A stretch of 40,982 nucleotides of DNA from UBA4844 sp050943255 (GCA_050943255.1 JBMNOV010000014.1:1-40982), one strand, 5' to 3'. Numbered from the stretch's first letter, positions 25,426 to 34,063 are shown. Made by a program: numbers and translations. The notes: a model not told the origin generated them from the letters alone.

Positions 25426-28143
25426 CTAAAGACTAATTTTATCATATTCTAGACCTGAACGGAAAAACCTCTGTCCAATATAAACAATATATTTCCATAA
25501 TAACCTTAACCCGCTTACGGTAAGTATAAACAGCCATTCCCATCCATTAAGCGGTACAGTTTTAAAAATGCCTTGCATAAATGGATAGTATATTATTAAA
25601 ATCTGCATAGCTATTGAGCATGAAACAGCCAATATTAAAAAGCGATTTTTGGTAAATCCTAATTCAAAAGGAGACATCCTTTCCGAGCGGCATTCAAATA
25701 CATAAAACAATTGGGCAAAAACTAAAGTAGTCAATGCCATCGTCCGGGCTAAGCTTAAGTCACTGACCCCTTGCATACGACTAACGAACATTCCTAATGT
25801 AAAAGCTAGTAAGGTTACCATAGCAATATAAATTCCACGGCTAAATACTATTCGGCCTAATCCTCGAGCAAAGATATCCTCATTCCGAGGTCTTGGCTTT
25901 CTGTTCATTATACCAGGTTCAGGAGGTTCCAGACCCAAAGCCATAGCAGGTAAACCATCTGTAACAAGGTTAATCCATAGAATCTGAATAGGTAATAATG
26001 GTAGCGGCATACTAAAAAGTGAAGCGATAAACATTACCATAACTTCACCTATGTTACACCCTAAAAGATATCTAATAAATTTTCTAACATTATCATATAT
26101 AGCCCGACCTTCATAAATCGCATTAACAATGGTGGAAAAGTTATCATCAGCTAAAATCATAGACGAAGCTTCTCGGCTGACATCGGTACCCGATACCCCC
26201 ATAGCTACCCCAATATCAGCCGCCTTTAGGGCAGGGGCATCATTAACACCATCGCCAGTCATAGCTACTACATGCCCACGTTTCTTTAATACTTTAACAA
26301 TGCGGTTTTTATGCTGGGGGGTTACCCGGGCAAATACCCGATATTTTAAAGCTTCACGATAAAGGTTTTCATCGTTAAGCCGATCTATTTCCTTTCCAGT
26401 AATCACATATTCGCCCTCGGCTATTTCAATCTCATTTGCAATAGCTTTAGCTGTAATAGGATGATCACCAGTGATCATCAACGGGATTATTCCGGCCTTC
26501 TTAGACACAAGAACAGAGTCCTTAACCCCTGATCGCGGAGGATCAATCATTCCACATAATCCAATTAATATTAACTCCTTTTCGAGCTCGCTTTCGTTTA
26601 ACTGCTTTATTTGCCCCACACTATTTATTTCTCGGTAAGCAAATGCTAGTACCCTTAAGGCCTGATTAGCCCACTGTTCTTGTACACTATTAATGAAATT
26701 AAAATGTTGGGATTGAATGGGTAATATTTTACCTTTTTCCATAACCTTAGAGCACTTCGGAGCAACTGCTTCAAGAGCTCCTTTTACTAAAAGAACATAT
26801 TGTCCATTTTTTTCTATTATAACACTCATTAACTTACGTTCAGAATCAAATGGTACTTCGTGTAAACGCTTATAACTAGGACTTAATCCGGCTTTAGCAG
26901 CCAAAACCATTAGAGCTCCTTCGGTAGGATCACCATTAATAATATATTCATCGTTATGTTTTTCTATAGAAGAATTATTGCAATTAGCAGCTATTTCAAA
27001 CAATACTGTACAAGAGGTATCTTTTCGGGGATTAATGACTTTATTATCTACTAAAAACCTGCCTACTGGATCATAACCTTCTCCTTCAATAGCTATTATC
27101 TTTTCTAATGTTGCCATTCTCTTTACGGTCATTTTATTCTGAGTTAATGTCCCAGTTTTATCAGAGCATATAACCGTTGTACAACCAAGTGTTTCTACTG
27201 CTGGTAAGCGACGAATAATAGCATTACGACGCGCCATCCGCTGAACTCCCAATGCCAATACAATAGTTACAATAGCCGGCAAGCCTTCAGGTATGGCAGC
27301 TACTGCAAGACTAATACCTGCTAATAACATTGTTATAATTGACTCTCCCCGGTATATGCCCATAAGGCTCACCAACGTACATACTAAAAGGCAGATAATT
27401 ATTAGATATTTCCCTAATTGGTCTAGCTTTAGTTGTAAAGGGGTCAAATCATCTTTTTCATTCTTCATCATTAAAGCAATTTGCCCCATTACTGTACTCA
27501 TTCCAATTGCTACTACAACCGCTTTACCCCGTCCTCTAGTTATACCCGTACCCATAAAGGCCATATTACGTATTTCTGCTAATTGTATTTCCTCTGAATA
27601 AGACAATTTTGCCTCTTTGACTATTGGCACTGATTCTCCGGTTAGTGAGGACTCATCTATTTCCAGATTACTACTTTCCAAAAGTCTTAAATCAGCCGGA
27701 ACCCTATCGCCAGCTTCTATGAAGACTATATCTCCGGGCAATAAATCATGGGCTGGAATATTAATTTTCTTTCCATTTCTTAAAACCCGGGCAAAGGGAG
27801 AAGCTAATTTCTTAATTTCCTCCAATGAACGTTCAGCACGATATTCTTGAATGAAACCCAAGACAGCATTCAGGATAACAATTGCCATTATAGTAATAGC
27901 ATCTGTCATAGCTCCGATTATTCCTGAAAGTACAGTTGCACATAGGAGAACAATAACCATAGTATCAGTAAACTGTTTGAAGAATATTGTAGCAGGCTTG
28001 ACTCGATTACTATCCTCAATGGCATTAGAGTATTTATTAACCCTTTCGTGAACTTGTTTACTGCTTAAACCCTTTTCGCTGCTAGTATTAAGAAATTCCA
28101 AAATCTCTTGTGGTTTTTTTTGATACCACATTTGGTCAATCAT
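25426..28143 (-). CDS. Ca2+-type P-type ATPase (YloB/PacL-like)
   Basis: A 905-residue P2A-type cation pump. It contains TGES in the actuator domain, the phosphorylated Asp in CSDKTGTLTQNK (D328), MITGDHPITA and TGDGVNDAPALK. Membrane helix 4 has IPEGLP and helix 6 NLVTDGLPA, both hallmarks of Ca2+ sites in SERCA-like pumps. ATG at 28143, with GGAGG 7 nt upstream; a longer ATG at 28173 would contain the ribosome site. In B. subtilis the equivalent yloB also precedes yloC. Transport of Ca2+ is likely, Mn2+ possible. Confidence 0.93.
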   Translation of the reverse strand: MIDQMWYQKKPQEILEFLNTSSEKGLSSKQVHERVNKYSNAIEDSNRVKPATIFFKQFTDTMVIVLLCATVLSGIIGAMTDAITIMAIVILNAVLGFIQEYRAERSLEEIKKLASPFARVLRNGKKINIPAHDLLPGDIVFIEAGDRVPADLRLLESSNLEIDESSLTGESVPIVKEAKLSYSEEIQLAEIRNMAFMGTGITRGRGKAVVVAIGMSTVMGQIALMMKNEKDDLTPLQLKLDQLGKYLIIICLLVCTLVSLMGIYRGESIITMLLAGISLAVAAIPEGLPAIVTIVLALGVQRMARRNAIIRRLPAVETLGCTTVICSDKTGTLTQNKMTVKRMATLEKIIAIEGEGYDPVGRFLVDNKVINPRKDTSCTVLFEIAANCNNSSIEKHNDEYIINGDPTEGALMVLAAKAGLSPSYKRLHEVPFDSERKLMSVIIEKNGQYVLLVKGALEAVAPKCSKVMEKGKILPIQSQHFNFINSVQEQWANQALRVLAFAYREINSVGQIKQLNESELEKELILIGLCGMIDPPRSGVKDSVLVSKKAGIIPLMITGDHPITAKAIANEIEIAEGEYVITGKEIDRLNDENLYREALKYRVFARVTPQHKNRIVKVLKKRGHVVAMTGDGVNDAPALKAADIGVAMGVSGTDVSREASSMILADDNFSTIVNAIYEGRAIYDNVRKFIRYLLGCNIGEVMVMFIASLFSMPLPLLPIQILWINLVTDGLPAMALGLEPPEPGIMNRKPRPRNEDIFARGLGRIVFSRGIYIAMVTLLAFTLGMFVSRMQGVSDLSLARTMALTTLVFAQLFYVFECRSERMSPFELGFTKNRFLILAVSCSIAMQILIIYYPFMQGIFKTVPLNGWEWLFILTVSGLRLLWKYIVYIGQRFFRSGLEYDKISL

Positions 28144-28201
28144 ATTACAGCCTCCACTGCTCTTTTTGACCATCTTTATTCAAATGATTTAATTAAAAGA
28201 A

Positions 28202-28229
28202 CAAGGGACAGACTAAAGCCTATCCCTTG
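28202..28229 (-). terminator. Intrinsic terminator upstream of the P-type ATPase
   Basis: CAAGGGA/TCCCTTG (28202-28208 with 28223-28229) extends by three further pairs, including a G-U. In the minus direction it is followed by TTCTTTTAATT. It separates the UDG-like/NlpC group from the ATPase operon. Confidence 0.75.
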
Positions 28230-28259
28230 AGTATAATCAATTTATTCAATTTATGGTAA

Positions 28260-28892
28260 CTAATAACAGTGCACTAGTGAAAATAACTCTTTACAGATTG
28301 AACTCTTAAATTTACTTTCTTCAACTGTTATTAGTATTTTCTTCTGTTGATATTTGAAAAATTGGTTAATTGTTCTATAGTCATATATGCCATATGATTT
28401 TAATAAGAATTCAGCTACCCTATCCCCAAACAGAATTAAAATTTTAGGTTGTAGAATTTCAATTTCCTCGAGTAAAAATGATAAACACAAAATAATTTCT
28501 TCTGAACTAGCTTTAACTTCAATTCCAGTACATGGTTTATTATTAATTAAGCAAGTATTATCTTTATCAATACATTTTTCCGGAATATAATGCTTTACAT
28601 TTTGTTGGATAGTACATACTTTAGGCTGGCAACGTACCATAAAAGTATGATAAATATTATTAACATTCAGTTCTTTTTTAATAAGATTATATAATGCAAC
28701 TATTTTTTTCATGTCCATGGTAAACTGGTTATCATTTTCAAAGACCAGTAAAACCTCAGGTTGTAAATGACCCTTTCCGGTAGAGGGCTTACTTACGCAC
28801 TTTAATAGGTTAGGGCAACGATGGCATTTACTTATACGATCTTCTAATTCAATTATTAATTCAATATTTTTCTCGCGCAGGTCTAATACCAT
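28260..28892 (-). CDS. Divergent uracil-DNA-glycosylase-like protein
   Basis: A 210-residue protein. Residues 12-50 resemble the N-terminus of family 4 UDGs (LEDRISKCHRCPNLLKC, then EVLLVFE). Residues 137-165 (LLEEIEILQPKILILFGDRV) resemble the core helix and strand of the UDG fold. There are many cysteines (C23, C26, C32, C88, C93, C107, C114, C121, C136), some of which could hold the 4Fe-4S cluster. The catalytic GEAPG motif is replaced by FENDNQ and no HPS motif is seen, so glycosylase activity is doubtful. ATG at 28892, with GAGG 9 nt upstream. The fold assignment is tentative. Confidence 0.5.
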   Translation of the reverse strand: MVLDLREKNIELIIELEDRISKCHRCPNLLKCVSKPSTGKGHLQPEVLLVFENDNQFTMDMKKIVALYNLIKKELNVNNIYHTFMVRCQPKVCTIQQNVKHYIPEKCIDKDNTCLINNKPCTGIEVKASSEEIILCLSFLLEEIEILQPKILILFGDRVAEFLLKSYGIYDYRTINQFFKYQQKKILITVEESKFKSSICKELFSLVHCY

Positions 28893-28945
28893 AATTAATT
28901 TCCTCATGACTGACTTTAACTTCTAATGGTAGCCTAAGCTCGCTA

Positions 28946-29329
28946 TTATATTTTTCGCAAATAATCTCGGGATGGCGAGCTTATTCCCCATGTAGCATCT
29001 GCCAGTTTAGTACAAACGTAACTACGAAGATTTTCATCAAGTTCGGGAGCAGTAATATCAAAAATTACATAAAACGCTCTTAAAACATCAACCATGTTGG
29101 TTATAAGCCTATCTTGCGGGGCTTTTTTCAGTAGAGAGTCTTTCTTCCCATAATAATAAACTAGCCTTTTTAATATCCACAGGATCTCAACATTGGACCA
29201 CGTTTTTTGGTTAATAATCTCTGCAAGCAACTGCTCTGGGCCAATCTCAAACTCCCTTTTTTCAAGTTCTATCCACTCAATACTACCAAAAAGGGGGGAA
29301 GGGTCACGCAAAATTTTATTTTCGGTCAT
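28946..29329 (-). CDS. Uncharacterised protein
   Basis: A 127-residue soluble protein, predicted mostly helical, with no recognised motif. Two features stand out: LFGSIEWIELEKREFEIGPEQL near the N-terminus and a conserved-looking WSNVEILWILKRLVYYYGKK core. I do not recognise the family. ATG at 29329, with GAGGAG 4 nt upstream. It lies 17 bp after the NlpC/P60 gene and 53 bp before the UDG-like gene, so probably in one operon with them. Confidence 0.6.
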   Translation of the reverse strand: MTENKILRDPSPLFGSIEWIELEKREFEIGPEQLLAEIINQKTWSNVEILWILKRLVYYYGKKDSLLKKAPQDRLITNMVDVLRAFYVIFDITAPELDENLRSYVCTKLADATWGISSPSRDYLRKI

Positions 29330-29346
29330 GATACTCCTCATCTAAG

Positions 29347-30150
29347 CTATCGCATTATTCTTCTGGCTGTAACATATGTGCGTGAATAATAAGGTTCTGA
29401 TAGTGAGGAATATATTACACCGCCACTTCTGGGAGAGCTTGAATGAATAAATTTCCCATCACTGCAATATATTCCAACATGATCAATAGTACTGTTAATT
29501 TTAAAAAATACCAGGTCACCACTTGTAAGCTCATTCTTACCAACTGCTATGCCCAAATTCGCCTGGGAAGCAGCATTGTGAGGCAAATTAAAACCAAAAT
29601 GTTTGAAAATATAACTAGTAAAACCCGAACAATCAAAACCGCCAGGGGCCTGCCCCCCATATCTATACGGAGTTCCTAAGTATTCAGCAGCTTTATTTAC
29701 AAGCATTTCACTATTAACAATTTTTCCTGCTCTTGAAGGACTATTTTGGTTGTTTATATTTATGATTAATTTTTGTTGGGGGTAAATAAGATCTGAAGTA
29801 AGGTTATTAACTCTCATAAGATTTTCTACCGTAGTCCCCTGGCTTTCAGCGATCTTATTTAAGTTATCTCCTGTTTTTACTATATAGTATGCAGTTTCGT
29901 TTGGCTCGGAGGATGAGGAGGTGTCTAAAGTATTGCTTGTTAGGGTTAATAAGTCACCTACCTGCAAAAAATCAGATTGCAAATTATTAATTTTCTTTAA
30001 GTAATCTACACTTAAACCGTGTTCACTAGCAATTTTCCAAAGACAATCGCCTGCTTTTACTTTATAGTTTATTTCTTCAGCATTAAGTGGGCTAATATTA
30101 AAATTAATAGATAAACAAGTACAAATCGCTAAAGCAATTACTTTTTTCAT
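29347..30150 (-). CDS. Secreted LysM-NlpC/P60 cell-wall hydrolase
   Basis: A 267-residue secreted protein. It has a signal peptide (about 1-24, ending near PLNA), two LysM peptidoglycan-binding repeats (about 27-71 and 88-131), and a C-terminal NlpC/P60 endopeptidase with catalytic C174 (GGFDCSGFTS), H224 (DHVGIY) and H236. It probably cleaves within peptide stems of peptidoglycan. ATG at 30150 starts the signal peptide with ribosome-like AAAGG upstream; a GTG at 30168 is less likely. A 150-nt gap to the PHP gene contains an AAGGTT/AACCTT hairpin but no recognised riboswitch. Confidence 0.92.
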   Translation of the reverse strand: MKKVIALAICTCLSINFNISPLNAEEINYKVKAGDCLWKIASEHGLSVDYLKKINNLQSDFLQVGDLLTLTSNTLDTSSSSEPNETAYYIVKTGDNLNKIAESQGTTVENLMRVNNLTSDLIYPQQKLIININNQNSPSRAGKIVNSEMLVNKAAEYLGTPYRYGGQAPGGFDCSGFTSYIFKHFGFNLPHNAASQANLGIAVGKNELTSGDLVFFKINSTIDHVGIYCSDGKFIHSSSPRSGGVIYSSLSEPYYSRTYVTARRIMR

Positions 30151-30300
30151 ATCACCCAACCTTTCCACTTTACTAAAGATTACAAGTTCGACAAAGGTTA
30201 GGAGATATCCTTCAAAAAACCTTAATTTTTTATTAATTTCCGTAAGTTTCCATGGCCTATTATCAGTATATATGTCATATGGTTACTTTGGGGTATAACA

Positions 30301-31185
30301 TCAGGCTTTCATGGAAGGTTTATTCACATTTTCGCTGTCTCTTGGGGTCCGTTTCTTATCCAAATATGAATATATTTGCTCAAGCTCTTTTATAGAAATT
30401 GTACTCTGTCCAATACTGAAACGATTTTCCTGGCTGTCTGGCCCGTGATAATCGGAACCACCCGTTTGCAATAGACTATGTTTAATAGCTAAGCTGGCGA
30501 GTTCTTTTTCCTGATCAGCGCTATGTTCGGGATAGAATACTTCTAGCCCTTCTATTCCCAGATTAATAATATTCATAATAATCTCGGGTCTTTTGATTAA
30601 ACCTGGATGAGCTAATACTGATATGCCACCAGCGCTTTTTATTAAATTTATTGCTTCATATGGCGTAAATTTGTAACGTGGAACATAGGCAACGCATCCT
30701 CTCCCTATATATTTAGCAAAAGCTTCTTTTATAGTTTTAACGTAACCATTAGCAATTAGTGCCCGGCCAACATGGGGACGCCCAATAGATTCACCATGTG
30801 CTAAAGCTTCTACTTGCTTCAGGCTTATTCTCATTCCAATTTGTTGTAGTAATAATACCATTTTTTTAATTCTTTTATATCTTTCATTGTGGATATTCCG
30901 CAAATAATCTAATAATGTAGCATCATCCGAATTAATAAAATAACCGAGTATATGAACCTCCTCTTCTAAAATTTCTGTGTTTAGTTCAATGCCCGGAATA
31001 AAATTAAGTGGAAGACAGTATTGTTTTATATAATAACTGGCTAATTTAAGACCAGCTACTGTATCATGATCAGTTATGGCGAAACCATCAATTCCAATTC
31101 TTAATGCTTCTTCAACAACTTCCTGTGGAGTTAAAGTTCCATCAGATGCATTTGTATGAATATGCAAATCGTATCTGCTAAGCAT
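30301..31185 (-). CDS. PHP-domain phosphoesterase (YciV/RNase AM-like)
   Basis: A 294-residue PHP hydrolase. The four PHP motifs are visible: DLHIHTNASDG near the N-terminus, DHDTVAG, SVLAHPGL and GGSDYHGP near the C-terminus. Length and layout fit the YciV/TrpH family of 3',5'-nucleoside bisphosphate phosphatases or 5'-3' exoribonucleases. ATG at 31185, with GGAAGG 9 nt upstream; the TTG at 31206 would include that site. It follows the dipeptidase by 51 bp. Confidence 0.88.
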   Translation of the reverse strand: MLSRYDLHIHTNASDGTLTPQEVVEEALRIGIDGFAITDHDTVAGLKLASYYIKQYCLPLNFIPGIELNTEILEEEVHILGYFINSDDATLLDYLRNIHNERYKRIKKMVLLLQQIGMRISLKQVEALAHGESIGRPHVGRALIANGYVKTIKEAFAKYIGRGCVAYVPRYKFTPYEAINLIKSAGGISVLAHPGLIKRPEIIMNIINLGIEGLEVFYPEHSADQEKELASLAIKHSLLQTGGSDYHGPDSQENRFSIGQSTISIKELEQIYSYLDKKRTPRDSENVNKPSMKA

Positions 31186-31236
31186 ATAGATATACCTTCC
31201 AATCAAAAAATTATGTGAATTGAAAATATTATGGGA

Positions 31237-32163
31237 TTATAGCACAGCTTTAATTATCCTTATAGCATTTTCTCTAAGTATCATATTAATTTCATTAATA
31301 GAAAAGCCTTTACTGGTAAGTAAATCATGCCATTGGGCATACGCCTGTACCCCGGGCATAAGTAAAATATCATCACCATCAAAGTCTGATCCTAATGCAA
31401 TATGCTCTACCCCAATAAGTTCAGCTATGTAGGCTATGTGGTTAAGAATATCATCAATATTTGGAAATGAATCTTCCCTGAGGAAATCAGGAACCTGATT
31501 AATCCCTATAACTCCGCCATTATTGGCAAGTGCCTTTAATTGGCTATCATCCAAGTTACGAGGATGATTACAAAGAGCTCTGGCATTAGCATGACTAACA
31601 ATCACCGGTTTAGAATATATTTCTAATGCCTGGTAATATGTTTTCTGAGAAGCGTGGGCCAAATCAAGTATAATACTTTCATTATCCAATATTTCAATTA
31701 CTTCCTTACCCTTTTTGCTTATTCCACCAGCACCTGGTTCTTCCCCTACACCATCAGCTAGCAGGTTACGGTTATTCCAGGTTAAAGCTAGACTACGCAG
31801 ACCTAATTGTTTTAATAGAAAGAGCATCTCAATATCACTGCCCAGGGCATCTGCCCCTTCTAAATGTAATATACAGCCAATCCTGTTGTTTTTATCAGCT
31901 ATCTCAATATCAGCAGGATTTAATATTAACTTCAAGTCATCGGGATAATGTCTAAGTTGTTCGTAAAGTTTATAAATCTGTTTTAGTATTTGCCGTAGTG
32001 ATTCATTCATCCCTGAAGGCATCGTAAAAAGTGCAAAAAACTGAATTCCTATTCCTCCCTGACGTGCCCTCTTAATGTCAAAGTGACAAGTATTGTTATA
32101 TAATGATTCACCGCTTTTAAGAATTTGAGAAATAGTATCATTATGTAAATCAACTATTTTAAT
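31237..32163 (-). CDS. M19-family membrane dipeptidase, AUU start
   Basis: A 308-residue zinc dipeptidase (renal dipeptidase family). N-terminal KIVDLHNDTI holds the first metal ligands (H-x-D), then GCILHLEGADAL (metal Glu), IVSHANARALCNHPRN and GSDFDGDD. The start is inferred as ATT at 32161-32163. GGGAGGG (32171-32177) lies 7 nt upstream, and the frame has no ATG, GTG or TTG that could serve. The first ATG, at 32022, would remove the H-x-D ligands. A terminator ends just 17 nt before this start, so expression may need read-through. Confidence 0.88.
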   Translation of the reverse strand: MKIVDLHNDTISQILKSGESLYNNTCHFDIKRARQGGIGIQFFALFTMPSGMNESLRQILKQIYKLYEQLRHYPDDLKLILNPADIEIADKNNRIGCILHLEGADALGSDIEMLFLLKQLGLRSLALTWNNRNLLADGVGEEPGAGGISKKGKEVIEILDNESIILDLAHASQKTYYQALEIYSKPVIVSHANARALCNHPRNLDDSQLKALANNGGVIGINQVPDFLREDSFPNIDDILNHIAYIAELIGVEHIALGSDFDGDDILLMPGVQAYAQWHDLLTSKGFSINEINMILRENAIRIIKAVL

Positions 32164-32179
32164 AGGATATCCCTCCCAT

Positions 32180-32206
32180 AAAAAAACCTGCTTTTAAATA
32201 AGCAGG
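32180..32206 (-). terminator. Intrinsic terminator after spoVS
   Basis: CCTGCTT/AAGCAGG (32187-32193 with 32200-32206) is a 7-bp stem with a 6-nt loop followed on the minus strand by seven U. It ends spoVS transcription and abuts the ribosome site of the dipeptidase gene. Confidence 0.88.
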
Positions 32207-32235
32207 CTAAATAAATTTATAATAAACTTTTATCC

Positions 32236-32496
32236 CTAACGAGGTTCAATTATTAATTTAATAGCAGTTCGTTCCTCACCATCGATAATGATATCTGTAA
32301 AAGCTGGTATACAAATAAGATCCATACCGCTGGGAGCAACAAATCCTCGGGCAATTGCAATTGCTTTTATAGCCTGATTAATTGCACCTGCACCTATTGC
32401 CTGTATTTCTGCAGCTCCTTTTTCCCTAAGAACACCAGCAAGTGCCCCAGCAACTGAATTAGGACTAGATTTAGCTGAAACTTTTAATACCTCCAT
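32236..32496 (-). CDS. spoVS: Stage V sporulation protein S
   Basis: An 86-residue protein almost identical in pattern to B. subtilis SpoVS: MEVLKVSAKSSPNSVAGALA, AAEIQAIGAGAINQAIKAIA, FVAPSGMDLICIPAFTDI. It has an Alba-like fold and is needed for coat assembly and septation during sporulation. ATG at 32496, with GGGAGG 9 nt upstream, gives the family N-terminus. A sigma-H-like promoter precedes it. Order rny-ymdB-spoVS is conserved in Firmicutes. Confidence 0.97.
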   Translation of the reverse strand: MEVLKVSAKSSPNSVAGALAGVLREKGAAEIQAIGAGAINQAIKAIAIARGFVAPSGMDLICIPAFTDIIIDGEERTAIKLIIEPR

Positions 32497-32553
32497 CAAA
32501 AATAACCTCCCTCAACATTAGTAAATTGTAGATCGTTGCTCTCCTTCTATAGT

Positions 32554-32579
32554 ATTCTAATAATTGTATGGAAATTCCT
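32554..32579 (-). promoter_or_regulatory. Sigma-H-like promoter of spoVS
   Basis: On the minus strand AGGAATT, 14 bp, AGAAT closely matches the sigma-H pattern (AGGAWWT, N12-14, GAAT). It lies about 60 nt upstream of the spoVS start, and B. subtilis spoVS is known to be sigma-H dependent. Confidence 0.6.
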
Positions 32580-32679
32580 TCTTTATATCAGAATGTTTTG
32601 CAATTTTTTTTAAATTATGGGAAAGCATTACTAATTTTGTAAATGTATAAAAACACTGGAAATTTATTTATAAGAATAG

Positions 32680-33465
32680 TTAGTTGGGAGTAGATAAACT
32701 TATGCGGCTAATAGATTTGACTTTATTATTGACGTCATTAATATGTAGAATTACCCCTTGAAGTTGGGCCTTTCCCCCAGCGACTTCAAGACGAACAGGT
32801 CTTTGATATACCAGCTTTTTAATTACCATATCCTTATCCATTCCCAGGATAGAATCAGTAGCACCCGTCATCCCTAAATCCGTTATATAGGCAGTACCTT
32901 GTGGCAATATTCTTTCATCAGCAGTCTGAATATGAGTATGTGTACCTAAGACAGCAGTAACCTTGCCATCAAAATAATATGCTAAAGCAAGTTTTTCTGA
33001 AGTCGCCTCAGCATGAATATCTACAATGATAATATCAACTTGATCCTTTATTTCCTCAATTAGGCTATCCACGATTCTAAAAGGGCAGTCTAGGGGTTGC
33101 ATAAATATTCTTCCCATAGTATTAATAACTGCAATTTTTTTATTGCTGCCACTGGTGTATATATGGTATCCTTGTCCAGGACAATAAGGGGGAAAATTTA
33201 TTGGCCTTATAAGCCTGAACTCATCATCGATAATATTAAAAATATCTTTGTTGTCCCACACATGATTCCCCATAGTTAATACATCTATGCCGCTTCCTAA
33301 GAGTTCGTCCATAACTTGGCGGGTTAAACCCCTTCCACCAGCAGCATTTTCGGCGTTGGCTATTATAAATTCCAGGTTGTTTTCTTTTTGTATCATTGGC
33401 AATATATTTTTTATTGCTCTCCTGCCTGGTTTACCTACGACATCGGCAATTATTAAAATATTTAT
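32680..33465 (-). CDS. ymdB: YmdB-family phosphodiesterase, AUA start
   Basis: A 261-residue metallophosphodiesterase that acts on 2',3'-cyclic nucleotides and controls motility/biofilm choice. The inferred start is ATA at 33463-33465, 8 nt after GGAGG (33474-33478), giving NILIIADVVGKPGR as in family members (M-x-I-L-x-I-x-D). With that start the metal ligands fall at D8, E39, N40 and N67, the numbers known for the B. subtilis enzyme. An ATG at 33501 would add 12 residues, has no ribosome site and would overlap the upstream gene. Later motifs are DIHAEATSEK and GTHTHIQTAD. Confidence 0.92.
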   Translation of the reverse strand: MNILIIADVVGKPGRRAIKNILPMIQKENNLEFIIANAENAAGGRGLTRQVMDELLGSGIDVLTMGNHVWDNKDIFNIIDDEFRLIRPINFPPYCPGQGYHIYTSGSNKKIAVINTMGRIFMQPLDCPFRIVDSLIEEIKDQVDIIIVDIHAEATSEKLALAYYFDGKVTAVLGTHTHIQTADERILPQGTAYITDLGMTGATDSILGMDKDMVIKKLVYQRPVRLEVAGGKAQLQGVILHINDVNNKVKSISRISLSTPN

Positions 33466-33488
33466 TTGACATTCCTCCAGTCCATATT

Positions 33489-33971
33489 TTAAAACATACA
33501 TAATTTACCATGATCGCGATAGGCAAATAGATACGGGTTACTATCTAAGGTGTCATTGATTTTCTTTAATAGGTCACGTTTGACTTGTTTTTTTATACTA
33601 TTTCGGGGAAAACAAGGTCTTTCGTCATTTACCAAACAGTCATTAAACTCATCTCTTAAAATTCCCATAAATAACCCAATTTCTTTTTCTCCAAGTGTTT
33701 TAACATCTCTATAATATCTTACAAAAGTTAGTCCCGTTAACCTTGTAAACTTGATATTTAATGTTTTAGGTTGGCTGCATATTAAATTATGTAATAAATT
33801 AATGCAATCTAATGTTTTGTTTATAAAACATACCTCATCTTCTTTATTAACTTCCCTATTTAGTACTACCTCAATAATAAGCAAATCGCTTTTAAATTCA
33901 TACTTAACAATGTTAATTTCAGAAAAGTTTACGGATACATTTAAAAAAAGATCGATACCATTTTCATTCAT
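33489..33971 (-). CDS. Uncharacterised protein between rny and ymdB
   Basis: A 160-residue soluble protein with no recognised family. It has beta-rich N-terminal segments (VNFSEINIVKYEFKSDLLII), a central KFTRLTGLTFVRYYRDVKTL, and a basic helical stretch (NSIKKQVKRDLLKKIND) followed by NPYLFAYRDHGKLCMF. ATG at 33971, with AAGGGG 8 nt upstream. It is inserted in the otherwise conserved rny-ymdB-spoVS run, 23 bp before the ymdB start, so probably co-transcribed with it. Confidence 0.6.
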   Translation of the reverse strand: MNENGIDLFLNVSVNFSEINIVKYEFKSDLLIIEVVLNREVNKEDEVCFINKTLDCINLLHNLICSQPKTLNIKFTRLTGLTFVRYYRDVKTLGEKEIGLFMGILRDEFNDCLVNDERPCFPRNSIKKQVKRDLLKKINDTLDSNPYLFAYRDHGKLCMF

Positions 33972-34063
33972 TAGGATTTCCCCTTAATAAAATAATAAAC
34001 TTTTCTTTAATTTAAGCTTAATTTATTCGGTTAGATCAAATGTAAAAATTGACACTAAAATTT

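Noticed and set aside
30151..30300. c-di-AMP (ydaO) riboswitch before the NlpC/P60 gene
   Set aside because: This class often controls such hydrolases, but none of its conserved segments is present; there is only a simple AAGGTT/AACCTT hairpin.
32022..32022. ATG at 32022 as the dipeptidase start
   Set aside because: It would remove the first 47 residues including the H-x-D zinc ligands, and it has no ribosome site.
34048..34062. TTGACA on the plus strand near 34050 as a promoter
   Set aside because: No -10 box at 16-18 bp, and it points into the 3' end of rny on the wrong strand.
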